In this document: piece after piece, positions 36,111 through 49,620 of the stretch
How positions within the stretch are numbered: the first letter of the stretch is position 1
Layout: the number at the start of each line of letters is the position of its first letter
Origin: Monomorium pharaonis
Lineage: Eukaryota > Arthropoda > Insecta > Hymenoptera > Formicidae
Direction: 5' to 3'
DNA: 64,000 bases
Assembly: GCF_013373865.1 (NCBI RefSeq)
Contig: NC_050468.1
Span: forward strand, 16,108,355 to 16,172,354
Notes under the pieces: generated by a model
The model's database searches: none
Seen by the model: only the letters and a program-made list of their open reading frames with translations
What the model was told of the DNA's origin: nothing
Program-made: the position numbers and the translations under genes

Positions 36111-38379
36111 TATATATTACATATACACATAAAAGCCTATAGAAACAATTTATATTTATATTATATATTTTAAAAACTAACTTTAATACATTTATCTTAT
36201 CTGTAATAATCTCAGTAAGAGCAGAACATGTGTATATGCATTGTAAAACCTGTATAAAATTCAAATGATCTTGATTGTGATTCTTTCTGATTGACACTTA
36301 TGATTTATACGAATTATGCAAAAACATCTATTAAATATTAATAAAATTGAGCGTAAAAATAAAGCATAAATATTGCTAATTAGTTATGCGAATGAATCGG
36401 AAATTTTGATTTGATGAATTTCATTTATATTTATTATTATTTAACACTGATGTACCTTATGTTTATGATGTATTAGATATTCTAAATAATGTGTTTTTAA
36501 CTTCAAGTAAACGTTAAACTAAAAACACTGAAATAATCCAAATTCTTATTTAGCGTTGTCCCAACTTCTTGGTAAATTTATCAATACCTATCATGTATAT
36601 CTGCCTTTATTTATTTAGAAAAAAAATAAAGATAAACGTATACTAACTTTAATGAATCAAATAAATTGTAGTGGTATAAAATTTACAAACAAAAAGATTT
36701 TCTTTTTATTTAATCTCACATATATACATATATGAATTTTCTTTTAATATAAATTCAGATATAGTTACTTATTTAATAAGTCGAAAAAATCGAGAAAAAG
36801 ATAATATTTGATCAAATGTTCATTGAGATAATATAGAGTTCGTATATTTACCAAAGGTAGTATTAATAAACAGGGTGGGACGTGCGATACCAGCGCATAT
36901 AGATATAGATTTTGATGCATTGGATCGGTTATGTTCAATTCTTCTGAAGAACGAATTACGACTGTAAGAGGATGAAGGGAAATAAAGAACGAAAAGAACA
37001 AACATCAATGGGCAGCCGACGGGGATATAATTCAGCGTTTCACTTATTTCTATCAAGACAACTTGTCTACATAAATACCTGGGCTTACGTATCTCATAGC
37101 GTAATAACGGATACCAATCAGGTGCTGTTTTATGACCGTCCGACAACTCAAAAGCTCCTTGGCTAATAGCTCAGGCAGACGATAATAGCCGACTGCTGCA
37201 AGCTTCGTTACTTCTCGTCTCTTTCGCCTCTCATCTTCTTACACACCGTTATACGGTAAAGCGAGACGGGCGGGTCATGCAATGATCGTCTCGATCGTCT
37301 CGATTCGAAATAATTGTTATTATCCACGAGAGAGATTCCGGTTTCGTCGATCTTCCTTTTCGAAATGTGCACCCCTACGGGCTACGAAGATCTTTCGTCT
37401 AGTCTAATTCGCACTCTATCGCATCTGCGTCTCCCTCTCGGCGCTCGCCAAGCGAAGAAAATCGCGGCACCCACGGCAGTATCGTAATTAACAACCTATA
37501 ATAACGAATGATAATTTATTGCGCTGGCACGGCGTACAGTTATTCGGTAAGCTCCGAGTACGCCGATAATTTCAACTAGATCTTGATTGCTTGAAGCGAC
37601 AGTAATACGCTCCCGCAAACCTGTCTCGTCGCGTATTCTTATTTGACTTATGTAATAGGAAACGTGCAACATTCTCGTTGTACTTTCGTTTATTCTTCTC
37701 TACTTTTACTTTTATGACAATTTTAAGATCTTTAGACAATGCTAAAGTGACTGACATTACAGGTTCATTTTTTTTAATGACTTTACAAAATTAAAAACTC
37801 TTTTTACATGCTTAAATATACAAGAATAACAAATATCAAAAAACTTGGGCTTAAAAATTTTTTAAATTGAAAAATTACATTACACAATATTTCGGCGATT
37901 TTTTAATTTTTCTTATTCTTGAGCTTAAGAAAATAAAGAATATTCAAATCTGTAATGTTAACAGAGGATATATTCTCGATGCATACACATTTAAGAAAGA
38001 AAAAATCGAGTATTCCACATTACACAAGATGTAATTGAATAAGTGTCAAATATTCCAGGAAATATTTCCATCTACCAAATATTTACATAAGTTCGGTATT
38101 AAGTAATACTTAAATAACGGTAAAAAAATCAAATTTTGAAAAAAATTATTTATACATAAGATCCGAAAGCGATATTAATAATTAGATATGATCTCTATAT
38201 CAAACAGATGAAGTTCAAAATCCAGTAGTTACATTAAACTCTAACAAAAGTGTGCACCGTGTGTCAACGTTTTCTACATTACCTGGTAATCTCTATTACA
38301 TTTCTTGATGCTGTTGAACCGCCACATTTAATTAGCATATTAATTATCACAGCGTTATCTTTATGATACGAGGCATCTC
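36111..38379. other. Non-coding DNA with GC-richer patch at 36890-37620
   Basis: The patch contains two copies of GATCGTCTC in tandem near 37286-37306. A 108-codon minus-strand frame (36820-37146) overlaps plus-strand frames and has no recognised domain. The flanks are AT-rich. Confidence 0.45.
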
Positions 38380-39060
38380 CCCTTTCACGATTTTTATGAG
38401 TATCCGTCCGATCGTTGTACACATCATGAACGGTTGATTTCGTTTTTTGAGTGCTGCTGCCCTTGAGCACGAAACCCCAGAGGCACGAACGTCGAACGTC
38501 GAATGTAATAAATCGAGGCCATTCCTCTTCCTCGCCGATGTCCTTGCCCGCTCGGTGCCGACTGGCCGAGGTTTCCGGGAACGTTGCCGACGAAGGTGTG
38601 AATCGACAGGCAAATTAGGTGCTAGAGCGCAGGTGGAACGGAAAGAAAGAAAAAGACGAATCTCGTAGGAATATTTACTGAGAACGGCATTGCGCGAAGG
38701 CTTGCCTTGGCGGAAGAAAGGCGGCTGAAATCTTTGCCGACGCGATAGCTCGCGCGCCCGCCTCTTACCGCGAACCGTTACGGAGAGCTTGGTAATTATC
38801 GTCGTGCTCGAGAGCTAACAATGCTGCCGACTGTCGAAGCGTCCGTGCGGTCTACGTAGCGCGAAGATTAGCCGTCGCCCGCTAAAAGGCGTTCGCCTGG
38901 AAACGGGGCCCCTCTGACTGTCGCGACGCAACGTGCGAAAGCGCGAATAGTTCGAGCACGCATCGCGCTTCATCCGGAGGAGCAGAAAGGGACATCCCTT
39001 GTGCTGGGAACGAAACTGAACGGTGGAACGGAAACACTTCGCGGCTTTGTTTTCGACTCA
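38380..39060. promoter_or_regulatory. CpG-rich island
   Basis: One of the most GC- and CpG-rich stretches in the window, with words such as GCGCGCCCGCC and GTCGCGACGCAACG. CGAACGT is tandemly repeated near 38487-38500. Frames on both strands are open because stops are rare. A donor-like CGCG|GTAAGAG lies on the minus strand near 38766. A promoter or enhancer island is the simplest reading; no core promoter motif decides strand or start. Confidence 0.35.
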
Positions 39061-42000
39061 ATATAGATGCTTCAAAATTTTTGCGCTTGCGCGTTACTTT
39101 GGAAATCCTATAAAAATAACTGTATTTGATGCCACTAATATCTCCTTAACTTTTAATTGCAAAATTTTTACAAAGAATTTGAATAATTCTTTTTTTGCGA
39201 AATTATTCAAACTTAAATGATTCTCGAATAATTGGAGCGGGTAAAAATCGAGATTTTTTTATGAATAATTTATAAGTTTCAGGAATATAGATAAATAAGA
39301 AAATTATATTTTTTAATTAATTTTAAATAGATTTTATTTTTACAAAAGAACATGTATATAAATTCACAAGGCTTATAAATAGTTACAAAAATATGTTCAA
39401 AATTATGAAAAATAATAACTTTTGAGTCAAATTCTACATCAAAAGACGATATTGACATTAATTAATTATAAAACAAAGTATAAAGAATTGTATATACTTT
39501 ACGCTGAATACGAGATAATATGATTACGTAGTACTTACATTAACACTTTTGACAGTGTTTGTCGTCAGAATCTGTCGTATCGTTTCATTATTTTCTATCC
39601 AATCTCTTCGTAATAAACGATAAATAAAACGTGGTAAGACGAGCAGCGTCGTGCTAGCGTGATTTCTCATCGCTCTTGTACACAATTTGCAATTTTAATG
39701 TCTGGTTAGGGATTCCTATGTCGCACAGACACGACGGAGGTAACTTCAATATGTAAGGATACGTAACTCGATAGGATAATAACGCGCGACTGATGCAGTC
39801 ATGCAAATCAGCATTCAAAAGACACCGGATCCCACGCTACAAATCTTGTGTCGATCGGACGGCACGCGCAAGCCTCCTTGTGCTGTCTCGATTACAAACA
39901 AAATGATAAAGTAATAACGCTAAACAGATTACGTAAATGTACTATTATTATTCATATCGTTTATTCGTACGATATATTACGTAGATAATAAGGAAATATA
40001 TGGGACGTTTCTTTTTTCCATATTACTATAATTTTAGAAAATTGGTCTTTTTTCAAGAACAATTGTTACAATGATAAAAAAATCAAAAACATTATTATTT
40101 ATTTTGTTATTAATATTAATTAGACAATAATTTTTGCATATAACGATGTTCAGAAAATTGCTTAAAAATGCATGAATTAAATGCATGGTTAATTATATTT
40201 GTACAAAAAGTTTGAGTGATATTTTTAAGATTTCCCTTCGTCATCTGACACATACTTAACATTTTAAAGGCATGGTGACTTACGTTGAGTGGATTAAATT
40301 TCAAATTCTACGAAATCTACGAATCAACTAACACTGTGCTGACATGAATCTCACGTATCGCTCGTGCCACTGCAACCGCAGTAAATTCAACACGCTTTGC
40401 ATGCGCAAACTTTTTTTTCTATCATGAGTGCACGGTTACTTATCATGGACTTAAACAAGCTGTAAACAAAGGCATTTTATTAAGATAATAACGAATGCTG
40501 GAAACATCTTATGAAATGAGAGTTGCCCGATCATCTGGCGTCTTCTCCGACTTAATTTCGATGCGGCGTAGATGATCGTTATCAGTTATCATTTAAAAAC
40601 TATAATTATGTTAAAATATGTGCGAGTTCACGTTAAGAGCTACCGACGAAATGTAAATCGTAAATAGCAGAGTATTTTCGAACTGTATTCGGTGTATCGT
40701 TCCTCAGTCATTTCGTCGCGTATACGCACTTCGTGTGTTTACGAGAAGGCTTATATAATATTTGAACACGTGACTTGCGACAGGGACCCAACAAAAGTCG
40801 CCGTGGACAGCCACAGTTAAGCGATCACGGTATATTGGTTTTTTTCATCTGGCACGGCAAATAGGTATGCATATGTATACATATTCAATGGCTTGCTGTC
40901 GCGGCCATTTTCTCGCGTATGACGACCTCTCCGTTCGGGATTGGACTATAAACGTGGCTGCGATACTGTTACGTTGCTACTCATATAAAGCAGTCGATAT
41001 TATTTCTACGTATATGACGGTAGTTGTGCTATGTTGACATTCCATTTCTAAAGTTACGACTGGCATTGTATACTGCATCCGCATTTTTTTTTTTTTTTTT
41101 TTTTTCCAATTCCATCTCCATTCTCGATACCGTTTACCGAAGTCTTTTGTCGACGTAACTGTCACGCTCGACTAATACTTCCTCAATATTTCTAATAATT
41201 TTGTCAACTTTTCATATTATAGTAAATATGAAACGTCTCTCAATTTATTTAAAATTAATTATTAATTGCGATATACATGGCCAAATTATTACGTACAGTT
41301 GAAGGAATGTATATATGGTAATCTTGAGAGAGATACTTAAATCGCGAATAAAATTGAAGTAGTTGAAAATTAAAGTAGTTTGTTAAACAGAAATCTTGAA
41401 ATAAATCCCAATTTTTTAAATAATATTATTTAAACGAATTAATTTTTTTTAAGTTGTAAAATAGTCAGTTGCCAACTATTTTTATAAGAAAAATTAAATT
41501 AACTTTGGAAGACAAAACTCAAATTTGCCTACCTCAAAAACAAAAGTGGAGTGAAATGTCACCCCAAACTTCTTGGTTGTCTCAATTCTTTTTATCAGCA
41601 GTAAATTAATAATTAAATGATGTATTTTCTTTGTTTTTTATGAAAAAACCAATGATGTATACAAACATGGTGTTTTTTGTCAGAGAAGTATTAAAAAATC
41701 TACTTAAAGCAAAAGAAACACGAAAAAGGTGCGAAAATAAGCATTATTTGGTTTTCGTTTGAGGTAATAATGTACTCCGCATTTGTCTTTTAGAGTTAAA
41801 TATAGGTTGTTATTGACGCATATGAAACACGGGATTTCATGAATTTGTAAGATTGCATATTTTCAACTTATACACCTCAAATTTCTCATAAAAAGCTCTA
41901 ATATGTTCCTTTTAAACAATTTAAAAATATACAGATAAAATATATAGATTAAAAATATATAGATATTTAAAAAAATTAAATTACCAATCACTTTGATTTG

Positions 42001-42066
42001 AAAACTTGATTTATAAAAAAAAATCCAAATTGTTAGATCTGGAGATCTACTATTCCGTACGTTGCC
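39061..42066. other. Non-coding DNA; GC-richer at 39590-39900 and 40310-41190
   Basis: No gene is recognised. E-boxes CACGTG and TATA-like words occur in the 40310-41190 patch (for example AACACGTGACTT near 40766) without a clear promoter. A poly-T run of 22 bases sits at 41084-41105. Confidence 0.45.
41084..41105. repeat. Poly-T tract (22 bases)
   Basis: An uninterrupted T run. On the minus strand it is a poly-A run, but no retroelement body is recognisable next to it, so it is listed as simple sequence only. Confidence 0.9.
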
Positions 42067-42162
42067 ACCGATAGTTGTCGGTTCCATAAGTGTTGTTGCG
42101 CATACTTTTTATATATCAAAATATATGCGCAACGATATTTATCAAACCGACAACTATCGATA
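42067..42162. repeat. Hairpin with about 36-bp imperfect stem
   Basis: The arms share CGATAGTTGTCGGTT, then ATAA, then GTTGCGCATA in matching inverted order, with short mismatched bulges. The loop is about 20 A/T-rich bases. Size and bulged stem are close to a microRNA precursor, but I recognise no known microRNA sequence. A short palindromic MITE is equally possible. Confidence 0.8.
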
Positions 42163-43991
42163 ACCGTGTACAGAATCCCGACCCTGGAAACTTTTTCACT
42201 CCTACAACCGTAGACAAATACTATAATTGAACTATTACAATAATGTAGATGTTATGTTTTATATCAATCTTTCAGACGGGTTCCTAATGTCAGTGTCCCT
42301 ATATTTTGACTGGCTCGTATTATGTAAAAAAAAATGTAAAATTTAAATGATTTTCTCTTAGGTACCCACAAAATCCGTCTTACGTTATAGAACTATTTTA
42401 AATAATGTTGAAAGATAATTAGAATAAAACTTTAGTTGAAAATACCGTAAAACAACGTTTATATTATTGGAATAAGCAATGTGCGTCAGACAAGAATATA
42501 ATTCCATAATTAATAGTATATTTAATCAAATCTCAATTTAGTACTCGGTTTACAAACTTAGGGAAACGTGGCAGCAATTGCAAACGGGAGCAAACACTGA
42601 TATCAGGAAGGAAAAACGATTCGCAATATTTGACTTGAACATATGGCTGGAAATATTGATAACGCCCGCGATAAAACCCCGTCCAACAAGAACTGTGATT
42701 GGTGCAACACTTGATACAAATGCAATAACCGTTGCAGATAATCGAATTGCACGCAGTTGTGTTATCGCCAGGTATACTACTACATTATTTCGTAAAGTGC
42801 GACGTAAATCGTTACACGTGCTGTACACATGCGACGATGTGTGTTTTTGAATTATCGCTATAATTATGAAAAATTTGTGGAATGGCAATAAATATATGAT
42901 ATTGAATTAATGATCCCAGCAAGAAACAAGATAAACTTTATTCTTATAGCGCGTTTTGTTTTAATTTATGAAATATATTAAATTAACACATCACAAGATG
43001 CAAAAGATTATGAGATTTTATGATGAAACATCCTACTACTCTTACAATTATTTGTGTTTTTAACAACTTTAATAGTAGAAGAAAAATTAAAATTTTATTT
43101 TTTTTATTAAGCGACGCACATATAATTGGATATGTATTGCATTCTAGCAAAACATAAAAAATCTTATCCATATCTTATAAACTTTTGCATTCTAGTATTA
43201 TTAGTATACATTTTATATTTGATATGTACACTTTCAGATTTTTTATTTTATGGTAGTAGTAAATAAAAAAATTTTACTTGCCACTATTTAAATTACAAAA
43301 TTGTTTCTTGTTGGTTTTTTGACATAAATATTGTAAAATATAAATAAACATATTTTGATTCTTTCGATAAAATGCTTCGTATTATGTACTTTTATATTAT
43401 TTATATCGCATAGCATGATTATAAATCAAACGCAAGTCAAGACTTGGTATCGTTCTACGAGAAAGGCAACTGAAATAAAATAGTCATGACCGATCTGTGC
43501 TTCAGTGACAACAAATTGAGCTCGATCTGTGATTAAACTAGCTTACGTTATCTCGACGACGCCTTTTATCACGATCAAATATTGATGTGCACTTCGAACG
43601 TCGTCGAAGAAAAGCTGAGAGTATCAAACATTTATCATCTCCCTATAATTTCGTCATAACCATAAACCATGCATGGAGAGATTCTCCATAGCATTACATC
43701 TCTTCATACTCTAATTTTATTTTCTGTTAAAGAACGCTTATATTTATGTGATAAACGTATTTTCGCGTACTAATGTATTTATAATAGATTACCGTTTATG
43801 GGCAGCTGCGGATATCATAAGGTATGCAAATAACCGTACTTGCTTCTATAAATTTTCAAATGAAGAATTAAATTTTTTAACTTGTTTAGTTACTATTAGA
43901 TAAGTTTCAGAATATATTATTTTTTGTTTATAATACCGTTATAATAAAATTTTTTTAAATTAATAATAAAATTATTAAAATAGAACAGTAA

Positions 43992-43993
<2 letters not shown>
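42163..43993. other. Non-coding DNA with GC-richer patch at 42540-42850
   Basis: The patch has antiparallel frames (112 codons minus, 90 plus) that cover the same bases; neither shows a domain. The TTTTCTCTTAG at 42350-42360 is acceptor-like but is followed by GTACCC, a poor donor. The rest is AT-rich apart from a modest patch at 43430-43700. Confidence 0.45.
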
Positions 43994-44085
<92 letters not shown>

Positions 44086-44098
44086 CTTTCTTTCTCTT
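43994..44098. repeat. Long (TC)n microsatellite
   Basis: About 82 bases of pure TC (43994-44075), then a TC/TTTC interrupted tail. Confidence 0.97.
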
Positions 44099-44879
44099 GA
44101 AAACAAGTTCCTAAGAAGAATCTAGTGACGCCTATAGTCAACTTCTGAGTCCTTTTTTACAAGATAGCGCGTGCGAGATATTCGTTTCATGAACTGCAAC
44201 GATGATGAAGTCGCTTGCAGATCAACCGTGCGGATAGACTCGCGAGGGAAAACGACAAGGGAAAGAAACGTTGCAAGAATGATGGAGAGGATGTATGTTC
44301 GCGTAATCGCGTGTATATGGCCGCGCACGAGTGTATATATCGGGTGATCTAAGATCCATAACGAAACATTCCTCGTATATATTTCTCTATAGCACTATAT
44401 GAATGCATTTTGAAATATAATTTTATAAATTATTAGATTAAACTCTTTCCTCGTGCTGCTAAAGTTGATAAATAATGTACAAGATATTCGATACAGAAAA
44501 ATCTTAGGACATCTTAATACTTTGAGACAATTTTTTCGCAGTAAATAGTTCACGGAGTATTTTGATAATATTATGTTTTATTTTTTGAGAATATTGCTAC
44601 AACTTTTTTTTGAATTTTATGTTTAATAATCTCCAAATACTTTTATTATTTAAAAAATTACACGACAATTCTATTTATTATGTTATTATTTCTTTATTAT
44701 CATATTGCATAAAAAATAGCCTTAATTTTTATGGTTAACTTATTATTTTTTAAACAGTGCTAATAATATTATTTTTTACAAAATAAAAGTAAAATTAATA
44801 ATAAAAAGTCTTTCCACCTCTCGTACCTATGAGATCATCCGAATACCTTACATAGTATTTTACGTAACAGGTAAAAAAT
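44099..44879. other. Non-coding DNA, GC-richer at 44110-44350
   Basis: No gene is recognised; the 44360-44870 part is AT-rich. Confidence 0.5.
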
Positions 44880-45440
44880 TTATGTGCATATGCGTATTAT
44901 TAGACATGCCTGATTTGATCACCCTGTACATACGACGTGCTTTATCCAGTGGATATACGGCGAGCAACCGGCGATAAGGCGCGGCTAAACCCGCCCAATC
45001 AGCTATGTTTCACGGTACTCGCGACATTACCACTTTATATCGCCTATCGTTCTCCATATATATTTGCCCGTTCCACGTGCGTGCACGCCGTCGCCGCTTA
45101 TATATTCGTGCACACGACATATCCCCGCGGTCGTGTAGGTGCGCACACTTTCGCCTGGGATACGTGCACGGGTGTGTAAAACGTAAACACCGGGGGGACC
45201 CGATATCGACACGGCATGGCGTGCCCCTGCTTTATGGTATCGCTGATTCCGTTTCGAGAGGTCGATCTTTACGAGTCGCCTCGTCAGGAATTTTATCCTC
45301 GTCGCGCCGCGCGCCGTGGTGTCCCGCGAGGATTATTGCCGGCGAACGAGATCGTATTGTTACGTGACGGATCTCCCCGCGAAGATAGTTGCCAGCATAC
45401 GAGAAAATAATGCGAACTATAAATTGAACGCTGTAGACGG
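44880..45440. promoter_or_regulatory. CpG-rich island with CCAAT box and E-box
   Basis: A canonical NF-Y site CCAATCAGC (44995-45003) follows a GC-box-like CCCGCC. A canonical E-box CACGTG lies at 45074-45079. The island is rich in CpG, and frames of 60-120 codons overlap on both strands for that reason. These are promoter-type motifs, but no initiator or splice donor fixes a transcription start or strand. Confidence 0.4.
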
Positions 45441-48189
45441 TGAAGTCCGATTGAGTTTGGCATGCGCACCAAATTACTTGAATGAACATAGTTTTCACAG
45501 GCAGTATAATTCCATATTAATTCCAAATTATAAGCATTGACATATTATTCCTTCCAAAATTTAAGAAAATTTCTTATTTACATTATATCATATTTTATTA
45601 CTTTATATCAATAAAGTATCATAACGAAACTGGAACTGGTCGATAATGATATATTTCTATTTATGTAATTATGTTTTATTCAATTGTCACAATCCTACAA
45701 AGGTAGAGCGAGGTAATCACATTGGGTGCGGCTTACATGCAACAGCTCAAATTATCAAATTAACAACCAGTGAGGCAATAAATAATCGCGCGGCCACATA
45801 AAGGGCAGAGCACGGCACTTGAACATTCCTGTTTCACTAAATTCTCCTTGCATTGCGAGGCAATAAATCTTAGTTTGACACGTTGGCTATTATATCGTAA
45901 ACAATTGTCAATTTCATTAAAGTAACCCCTCTTCATATTCCCTACCCTGCGTTACTGTCTTAACCGCCCTTTTTAGATTAATCGTGAGAGACGTTGGTGG
46001 TAACCGGTATGTCGAAATCATGCGCACGGTGAGAATGAGTGCCACATGTGTGCAGGGACAATTGTAAAATAGCAAGTATTGCCTAATCCAACGTGTTCCC
46101 GATTGTACGTCGATTGCACGCCTATGCAAAAGCAACAGAACCGAGCCCCGTGTAGGCGAACTCGGCTAGACACCGCTCGGCTAGGCACCTCTCCTGTTGA
46201 GTCAGCAATTCCTGACATAATAGCGATCCTCATCGCAGTACGGCGAGTGTCTCCTACCGTGTCCGTCAACTCGAGTAACACCGTTAGGTCGCTGCAACGT
46301 GGTAGCGACGACAAGATTCACGTGGCCGTAACACAACATAGAAAACACTCCAACACGGCGTGTGTCAACTAAAACTGGCACAAAGCCAGGTCACGATCGA
46401 GTCTGAATTCTAAAGTTCAGACTGTTACCGGGACTGTCCCATGCTACTTTCGAAGTTGCATACTCATTGTTAAGAACTAGTTTTGAACCGATTTAGAATC
46501 AAACAAAAGTCAGAATGATCACAATACATTATGTTAAAAAATACTTGTCGTATTTTATCAAAGAATTTAATTTTTTAAACAATTATTGCAGAAAGATAAG
46601 TATTATTTCTTAATATTCTGTACATTTTCTTAAAAAAAGAAAGAAATTTGTTAGAATCAGAATAATTGTTGCAAAAAGAAAAAAAGCTTTTATATTTGGA
46701 TCCTTCATATCCGGAAATACCAGGCGTATTCAACAAATTACTTGTAATGACTAACAGGGCACTAATAGTCGTTGTTATTCGACATGCCGTGCACGGGAAC
46801 TTTATGGATGTGATCACTGTTCAGCCTGTAGTTATTCACGCATATAGATACAGGTTGTTTCTAAACTTATATAAATTTTACATGATTAAACTTTGGTGTC
46901 ATTTCATCAAACATTTCATCGGTAATTAAATTTCGTAAATATCGCAAATTTACAGTTCTTATTATGTTCTATTCATATTAATATTATATGTTTGAGATAA
47001 TATGAACAACATATCATGTCACACATATGTTGACATTATTTGACAGTAACTTCAATTTAAATGAAAATGAATACTTTGTATTATAATTAAATTTTTATTT
47101 ATAATTTCAGTTTTTATAGTAATATCTATATTATTATATTAAATCGTAAAGCTAATTCATACTATAACATTTTAATCAAAATTTAAAGTAATATATAGTA
47201 ATCTCAATATTGTGAAAATGTATGACTCGCCAAAGGTATACTTAAAAAATTAAAAGAAAATTACAAAAAAAACTTGCAAAATAAAACAAATAATATACAT
47301 AATATATTATATATAATATTGATAACGGAAAATCTTCGACCTTTCATCTCCGAAAAAGTACAAATAACATTGCACCTTCTGGGACATTTTAATTGTTACC
47401 AATCAAACATGGAATTTTTCGATCTCGTACGATAGGACGGCAAAGAACGCCTTCGTGTTTCATCTAATGCAGTAAGCCACTCGAACACGCGAGTTACTGC
47501 TGATTAGAAATGCATTCGCTCGACTGGTTCCTCGATGGTTCGCCGACATGCACAATACCAAGCGCAACAACGATCGTAAATGCCGGAGCCAAGTTGGCGG
47601 ACCATCCGCGGCATTCGTGCAATTCGCGGCGTGGGAATGCAATCGAGAATTAGAAATGCCGATGTACCGCGACGATGCTTGTTGCGGTCCAATAATTTAC
47701 ACCAGTGATTCTTCCAAATGTAAAGTTCAGCTGAACGATACATGGCATTTAGTCAATTGGTTCAGCGAATCATCTCTTAAGACTGTAACTGAGAACAGTG
47801 CGCGATTTACAACAAAATTACGTGTTACGTACTAAAAGTAAGATTGTAAAAACATTTAATTTAAAATAATACGATCAAAGCCAACTATGATAAATATTGT
47901 AAACATAAATATGAAAGAGGCAGTATTGATCTTGGTGTTTAATAGTAAATCTTTAATGGATGCCGATATTCTCTCATCTTTAACTCTTTTGCCTTTAGAG
48001 GGCGTATAAAGTTTTCGGTTGCAAACAATTTTTTTTTATCATATTTTTATTTACCTGAGTTTACATGCATATTATTAATTGTAATAAATTATGCGAGTTA
48101 ACTGAGAATTTTTCATGGAAACAAAGTTTTGGGAAACATATTTCTTGACGTTTGGATCGAATTTTAAACGTTCTGTATTCTGAGATCAA
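45441..48189. other. Non-coding DNA with GC-richer patches at 45930-46450 and 47330-47790
   Basis: In the first patch the 15-base unit CTCGGCTAGACACCG is repeated once with changes (about 46160-46190). GTCTGAA and TTCAGAC form a 7-bp stem near 46410-46430. Frames up to 98 codons overlap on both strands with no domain. The parts between are AT-rich. Confidence 0.45.
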
Positions 48190-49090
48190 TGCGCAAAGAT
48201 AATCTACGAGGTTCGACTTCTTGGTATCTTAACACCTCCGATGCCTGAAAAGAACCCCGCGGTGCCTTAAAAGAGAAAGAGGCAGGGAAGAAGGGCCTTG
48301 TGCAGCGTTCCCGCGCGATTTATCCGCGTTCTCCTTCTCGAAATTCTCAGGGATAAAAGGTACGAGAGGTACCAAGATACGTACCGCACGCGCAGACGGG
48401 TGAAACGTAATGATGCAGCCAATCTGCGAATGCATACGTGTATGCCGAGTACAAGCGTGCATGCGTGCATGCGTGCACGGCGGAGAACCATACGCACCGC
48501 GGGCGCAGATAAGGACAGAAATGGTGGCAATTACCGTAGCGGACTGATGGCACGAGAGAGACGGCCATATTCATCATCCGAGGTCATTTGAATACCGCGG
48601 TGCCGAGAGGAGAACGAGACGAGACGATAAGAGTGGACGGACGGGAGAAAGGAGACGAAGAGGGAGAGAAGATCGTAGGATTCGACGAGTAGGAAGACAC
48701 GAGAAAGAGTGATGTGGAAGGAGAGGGAAGGTTCCTTCATCCAGCATGAAACTAATGTTGAAGGAAAAGAGGGAGACGATACATCGGTCCAGCGGGGGCG
48801 AAAGAGGGAGATAGGAGGGGAGAAACCGGTTACAGAAGAAGTAAACACGCGAAGGTGATGTTACCCTCCGTTCCTCTCTTCGTCACTACAAAGTGCCGAG
48901 AGTCTTCGAGGATCTGGAGTGTGACGTTCCTGAAAAGTCAGCTGCTACGGCGGGGAAGAACATGGCGGACGCGACACGGCACGCGCGATCTAAGCTCCTT
49001 TTGGATGAATACACGTCGCACAGGGTTGTTCACCTGTCCCAATAGTCAACGTATTGAACCGAATCTTCAAGAAAAAGGACGGCATTAGAG
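48190..49090. promoter_or_regulatory. GC- and purine-rich island with GCGTGCAT tandem
   Basis: The octamer GCGTGCAT occurs three times in tandem at 48455-48478 (the last unit ends AC). A long purine-rich run on the plus strand (GGACGGACGGGAGAAAGGAG and neighbours) spans about 48600-48840. Frames up to 105 codons on both strands reflect this composition. It could be a promoter-type island; no core motif decides strand. Confidence 0.35.
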
Positions 49091-49409
49091 GCAGTTTCAA
49101 ATTAATAATAGATTAATATTTAGTAATTTTTATTATAATTCATGAATATTTTTTTATGAATACCTATTGAAGACTCAATCATTATGCTTGACTCATGACT
49201 GCATAACCTTTGTTTCTTGCTTCGAATAATTTTTTAAAAATAGTTACTACTAGACAGTTATTTCTGTCCAAAATTTGAGAAGTAAAAACTATTTATTCAA
49301 GATATAACGCTCTGCTTGCAGTTATTTTGCACAAAAGATACGCAAAATATAAACATATTACTAAGCAAAAACAACAGAACAATAAATGGACAATTTAATT
49401 AATTAATAA
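49091..49409. other. AT-rich non-coding DNA
   Basis: No gene or signal is seen. Confidence 0.5.
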
Positions 49410-49620
49410 ACTCTCTAAATTACAATTACTGAATAATCATTGAAATTAGTGAAAATACACTATATTTATAACTTGTCAATCAGTGAAATAAATACACTGA
49501 TCTTTCAATGATTACAGACTAATGAAGTGAAAATCACTAAAAGACAGTGAATACTTATTAATTATCACATCTAGAAGTATACCAGATCAATGATAATACA
49601 CTAATTGCAATTTAGAGAGA
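49410..49620. mobile_element. MITE family A, copy 2 (about 210 bp)
   Basis: The left end ACTCTCTAAATTACAATTA and right end TAATTGCAATTTAGAGAG are imperfect inverted copies and match those of 7345-7565. The interior aligns with copy 1 along its length, for example AGTGAAAATACACT, CAATCAGTGAAATAAATA and GACAGTGAATACT. Here the flanking dinucleotide is AA on both sides instead of TA. Non-coding. Confidence 0.85.

Noticed and set aside
42350..42366. Acceptor-like TTTTCTCTTAG|GTACCC as a second ratchet site
   Set aside because: GTACCC is a poor donor and no branch point stands out; not a ratchet site.
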